This document shows positions 62,201 through 64,000 of a stretch of DNA of 64,000 nucleotides, in pieces. Position numbers and translations under genes: made by a program. How positions within the stretch are numbered: position 1 is the stretch's first letter; each line of letters opens with the position of its first letter. The notes below the pieces were generated by a model. That model searched no databases. It saw only the letters and a program-made list of their open reading frames with translations, and was not told the origin of the DNA. Origin of the DNA: Calditrichota bacterium (lineage in GTDB: Bacteria > Calditrichota > Calditrichia > Calditrichales > Calditrichaceae); NCBI GenBank assembly GCA_003854985.1, contig RQOG01000035.1, positions 124,001-188,000 of the forward strand, in the 5' to 3' direction.

Positions 62201-62725
62201 CTTTCGTTCAGCAGAAAAAGCGAATCCGGATTTATACCGGTTAAGATTAATGAACTGCTTATTCAAACGGTGGAATTAGCCGCAAACGATTATGATTTAA
62301 AGAAAAAGTTCGATTTCAGAAAAATTGCCATAAACTATCGATTGGAAAAAAAGGATCCTTTTATTTCCTGTGATAAAGTTAAAATTCAGCAGGTCCTCCT
62401 CAACCTTCTAAAAAATGCAGCCCAGGCTTTAATGGAAGTTCCGGATCAGAAGAAACCCCAGATTAATATCAGGACGAAAAAGGAAAATAAATATCTGAAA
62501 ATAGAAATTGAAGATAATGGCCCGGGTATGGAGGAAAGCATCAAAAAACGTATATTCGAGCCTTTTTTCACAACAAAGCCGGTAGGCGTCGGCACAGGCT
62601 TAGGCCTTTCCGTATCGTATTTCATTGTAACTGAAAATCATTCCGGTTCGATGATGGTTGAATCTTCTCCCGGCGCCGGTGCTAATTTCATTATAAGACT
62701 CCCCATATCGGACTCAAAGAAATGA
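59243..62725 (+). CDS. Multi-PAS sensor histidine kinase
   Basis: 1160 residues. Two transmembrane helices (about 7-28 and 180-205) enclose a helical extracytoplasmic sensor, then a HAMP (about 205-260), then about five PAS/PAC modules up to residue 900. The phospho-acceptor is His915 in GMAHEINNPLAG; the DHp continues through a loop of about 30 residues, a feature of a known kinase subclass. Catalytic boxes are NLLKNAAQAL, EDNGPGM and GVGTGLGLSV. It is followed at 43 bp by a response regulator, and the three genes probably form one phosphorelay. Confidence 0.93.
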   Translation: MRLRTKLIISFLLITAILSSLGIINHYILKEVDSALYTLSGDIKILHDHTEKANILVLKFYGENINYLLYPGQNQAESIGLIEEYSENFYNSMAELKKLKTDKTQLIDAISAEFDVFVKFSKQNILENNTAGIQKQNANLRRFNSLKNAILADLSELLTFTNNNYNELIDRAHRQARLSQQILLPFIIIAVIFSIIFSFLITRSLTRPIRRLISNIKEIESGNYQVEAPVEGKGELSRLTSAFNHMVNKLNYTLTELRNEIKQRKKTESVLREKEEMLRAVFESTDAGILVTDINKQVTHFNYRFTEMWKIPLEQMAAGEIETHLEYGMEQLLDKESFLKKIRLLYKSAKRSREVLLFKDDRVYELFSSPLLKENQPVGRVWNFNDVTKRIQALENVKKSEQNYRNIFNSTNDAILIHTIDTGKIIDVNQTACDMYKMSYHDIISGTVLDLSAGFEPYSSEGALTRIHDAYRFGAQKFDWLAKDKNGQLFWAEINLKLAMIGDQERIIAVVRDISDRKKAEEAIKESEERYRGIYENATLGIYRTSIKGDVLMANPALVHMLGYDSEEDLKKRKINNNSYNGNYKRAEFIKLFDESDEIRGQLSAWKKKDGSILHIRENARAIRDNKNKIIYFEGTVEDITQQKRYEDLLKYERNLFRSFLDYVPHPIYFKDLDSRFVEINRAKADQFGLKKSDLIGKTDLDFYPKKIAELCIADEKKIMRTGQAIHIEEKAVSAKGNTWFYTVKAPRYDENSNIIGTFGISIYITEQKELQFELNKLRNLLSNIINSMPSVLIGVDTEGRVTQWNRQAELSTGIQQEKAIGTVLDQVMPRLARELNNVNKAIKTRSTQFDSKVAEDIGGEIKYSDITVYPLITNGVEGAVIRDDDVTDRVRIEEMMIQSEKMLTVGGLAAGMAHEINNPLAGMLQNAQVVLNRLSASIPKNESIARSLGTDMSVIKKFMEERDIIKMLNLIQDAGKRAAKIVENMLSFSRKSESGFIPVKINELLIQTVELAANDYDLKKKFDFRKIAINYRLEKKDPFISCDKVKIQQVLLNLLKNAAQALMEVPDQKKPQINIRTKKENKYLKIEIEDNGPGMEESIKKRIFEPFFTTKPVGVGTGLGLSVSYFIVTENHSGSMMVESSPGAGANFIIRLPISDSKK

Positions 62726-62768
62726 AAGAAAACAAATCAAGAAGCTTCGTTTCCGAAAGGAATTAATC

Positions 62769-63155
62769 ATGACCAGAAAACAATATCGTATACTTGTCGT
62801 TGATGATGAAGATTCTGTTCGTTTAAGCCTGATGGCTTATCTTGAAGATATCGGATATGATACCTATACCGCCCAAAGTGCAGAGGATGCGCTGGTTCTG
62901 ATGGAATCGGTAAAAATTGACCTGGCAATTATTGATATTCGACTGCCGGGTATGAATGGCAATACGTTGATATATGAAATTCATCAACGCTATCCGCATA
63001 CTAAATTTCTGATCCATACCGGTTCGGTTTTTTATAATCTGCCCCTGGAATTATCGGATATCGGTATCCGGAAAGAAGATATTCTGATTAAACCGATAAA
63101 TGACATGCAGATATTGGTTCATGCCATTGAATCTGTTATTAAAAGGGGAAAATAG
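62769..63155 (+). CDS. Single-domain response regulator
   Basis: 128 residues: a CheY-like receiver only, with Asp12-Asp13 acidic pocket, phospho-acceptor Asp56 in AIIDIRLPGMNG and Lys in DILIKPINDM. It has no output domain. GAAAGGAAT precedes the ATG. Next to a histidine kinase and another receiver, it may be an intermediate or a phosphate sink. Confidence 0.92.
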   Translation: MTRKQYRILVVDDEDSVRLSLMAYLEDIGYDTYTAQSAEDALVLMESVKIDLAIIDIRLPGMNGNTLIYEIHQRYPHTKFLIHTGSVFYNLPLELSDIGIRKEDILIKPINDMQILVHAIESVIKRGK

Positions 63156-63156
63156 A

Positions 63157-64000
63157 ATGACTGAGAATAAGCAGATAAAAATACTGACTATTGACGATGA
63201 GGATGCCATCAGGCACAGTATCCAGGCCTTCCTTGAGGATTACGACTTTAATGTAAGCGAAGCTGAAAATGGTAAAATTGGCCTTGAAAAAATTCATTCG
63301 GATAATCCGGATTTGATTTTAGTCGATCTGCGAATGCCTGAAATTGACGGTTTGGAGGTTATCAAGCAGGTTCATACCCAAAAACCCGATCTGCCCGTAA
63401 TTGTTATTTCGGGCACAGGCGTGATGGCGGACGCTATCGAAGCTGTGCATTCAGGCGCCTGGGATTATATTCTTAAACCCATTCAGAATATGTCAATTCT
63501 GCTTCATTCCGTTAATAAATGTCTCGAGCGCTACCGCCTGATAAAGGAAAACCGGCGTTACCAGGAACATCTGGAAGAAGAAATAGAAAAACAAACCACC
63601 GAACTGCAAAAAGCCAATACCCTTTTAAAGTCAGAAATTGAAGCGCATAAAAAAACCTTAACGGCATTAAAACAATCGGAACGAAAATTAGATTCAATTA
63701 TTATGACCGTGCCGGATATAATCTATCGTCTGGATCCGAACGGCATCATTTCTTTTATCAGTAACTCTGTTAAAAAATACGGTTATTCCCCAAAAGATCT
63801 AATAGGACAACCCATATTAAAACTTGTACATCCGGAGGATCATCAGATAGCCTTGAATCACATTAATGAAAGACGAACGGGGAAAAGAAGAACCACTTCA
63901 CTTGAACTCAGATTGATATCCTACAGCAAAAAATACAGACCATTTGAAATTTCTTCGCGCAGTGTGACAATGGATCCTGTGTTTCATATCGAAGCGGAAG
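63157..64000 (+). CDS. Response regulator with coiled coil and PAS, cut at right edge
   Basis: 281 codons seen, frame still open at 64000. A receiver (Asp57 in LVDLRMPEIDG, SGTG switch, LKPI) is followed by a coiled-coil helix (about 130-170, QTTELQKANTLLKSEI) and a PAS domain (about 180-280, IIYRLDPNGIISFISNSV). Such a layout usually continues into a histidine kinase or a diguanylate-type output; this cannot be seen here. ATG follows the previous stop directly (AAAAGGGGAA site). Confidence 0.85.
   Translation, partial: MTENKQIKILTIDDEDAIRHSIQAFLEDYDFNVSEAENGKIGLEKIHSDNPDLILVDLRMPEIDGLEVIKQVHTQKPDLPVIVISGTGVMADAIEAVHSGAWDYILKPIQNMSILLHSVNKCLERYRLIKENRRYQEHLEEEIEKQTTELQKANTLLKSEIEAHKKTLTALKQSERKLDSIIMTVPDIIYRLDPNGIISFISNSVKKYGYSPKDLIGQPILKLVHPEDHQIALNHINERRTGKRRTTSLELRLISYSKKYRPFEISSRSVTMDPVFHIEAE

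Noticed and set aside
61960-62220. Novel insertion in the kinase phospho-acceptor domain
   Set aside because: The 30-residue loop after HEINNPLAG is a recognised feature of a known histidine kinase subclass, not new.
61676-62266. 196-codon frame antisense to the histidine kinase
   Set aside because: It overlaps the conserved H-box region of a real kinase and shows no protein motif.

Overview
The window reads as chromosomal core DNA of a free-living Gram-negative bacterium, most likely from the FCB superphylum (Calditrichota / KSB1 / Ignavibacteria-like lineages are plausible; this is inference). Pointers are LpxK (lipid A, so an LPS outer membrane), a TonB-dependent receptor, many signal-peptide beta-barrels, a GWxTD protein, a DUF2851 protein, a FlgD/T9SS-like Ig domain in a lipoprotein, and a BtuG-type surface beta-propeller. 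Base composition is moderate, AT-richer in a few outer-membrane genes. I see no insertion sequence, prophage, integrase or CRISPR array. Recognisable promoters follow a sigma70-like TTGNNN-17-TATATT pattern, and several genes use TTG or GTG starts.

Region 1 to 14.8 kb (minus strand) is a housekeeping run: comEC, rnhB, aroK, aroB, aroQ, a flippase, lpxK, two tRNA genes (fMet, Met), tilS, hpt, ftsH, a TPR membrane protein and folP (cut by the left edge). The tilS-hpt-ftsH-folP order is a classic conserved neighbourhood. Region 14.9 to 20.7 kb holds envelope genes: a TPR lipoprotein, a lipoprotein with a C-terminal Ig-like domain, a small beta-barrel, a large beta-barrel and a FecR/Ig-repeat protein. 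Region 21.0 to 26.5 kb carries a lytic transglycosylase, DUF350 and DUF2851 proteins, an XRE regulator, an NlpC/P60 hydrolase, a prenyl diphosphate synthase and two head-to-head PTS EIIA-Ntr-like genes. Region 26.6 to 33.2 kb (plus) has a PEGA-domain Ser/Thr kinase, hisS, a CLC-CBS channel, a TrmH-type methyltransferase and a CPBP protease.

Region 33.1 to 39.3 kb (minus) is a tight six-gene run: GWxTD protein, Gfo/Idh/MocA dehydrogenase, cysteine-desulfurase-like enzyme, AlaX-like editing protein, a possible DUF2378/heme-NO-binding-like sensor and a SatD protein. Then come an NhaC antiporter with an extra N-terminal domain, two paralogous AT-rich beta-barrels, a DprA-like protein and a VWA protein.

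The most coherent system lies at 46.1 to 54.8 kb: a sigma70-like promoter and a cobalamin riboswitch control a BtuB-like receptor, a BtuG-like propeller lipoprotein and a BtuF-like binding lipoprotein. They are followed by a split adenosylcobalamin-dependent (class II) ribonucleotide reductase (nrdJa/nrdJb) and a BtuD-like ATPase. Uptake and consumption of B12 therefore sit together, but no BtuC permease is present. The window ends with an ECF sigma factor and degenerate anti-sigma-like protein, a TlpA-like thioredoxin, a DPP-IV-type peptidase, and a phosphorelay cluster (multi-PAS histidine kinase plus two response regulators, the last cut by the right edge).
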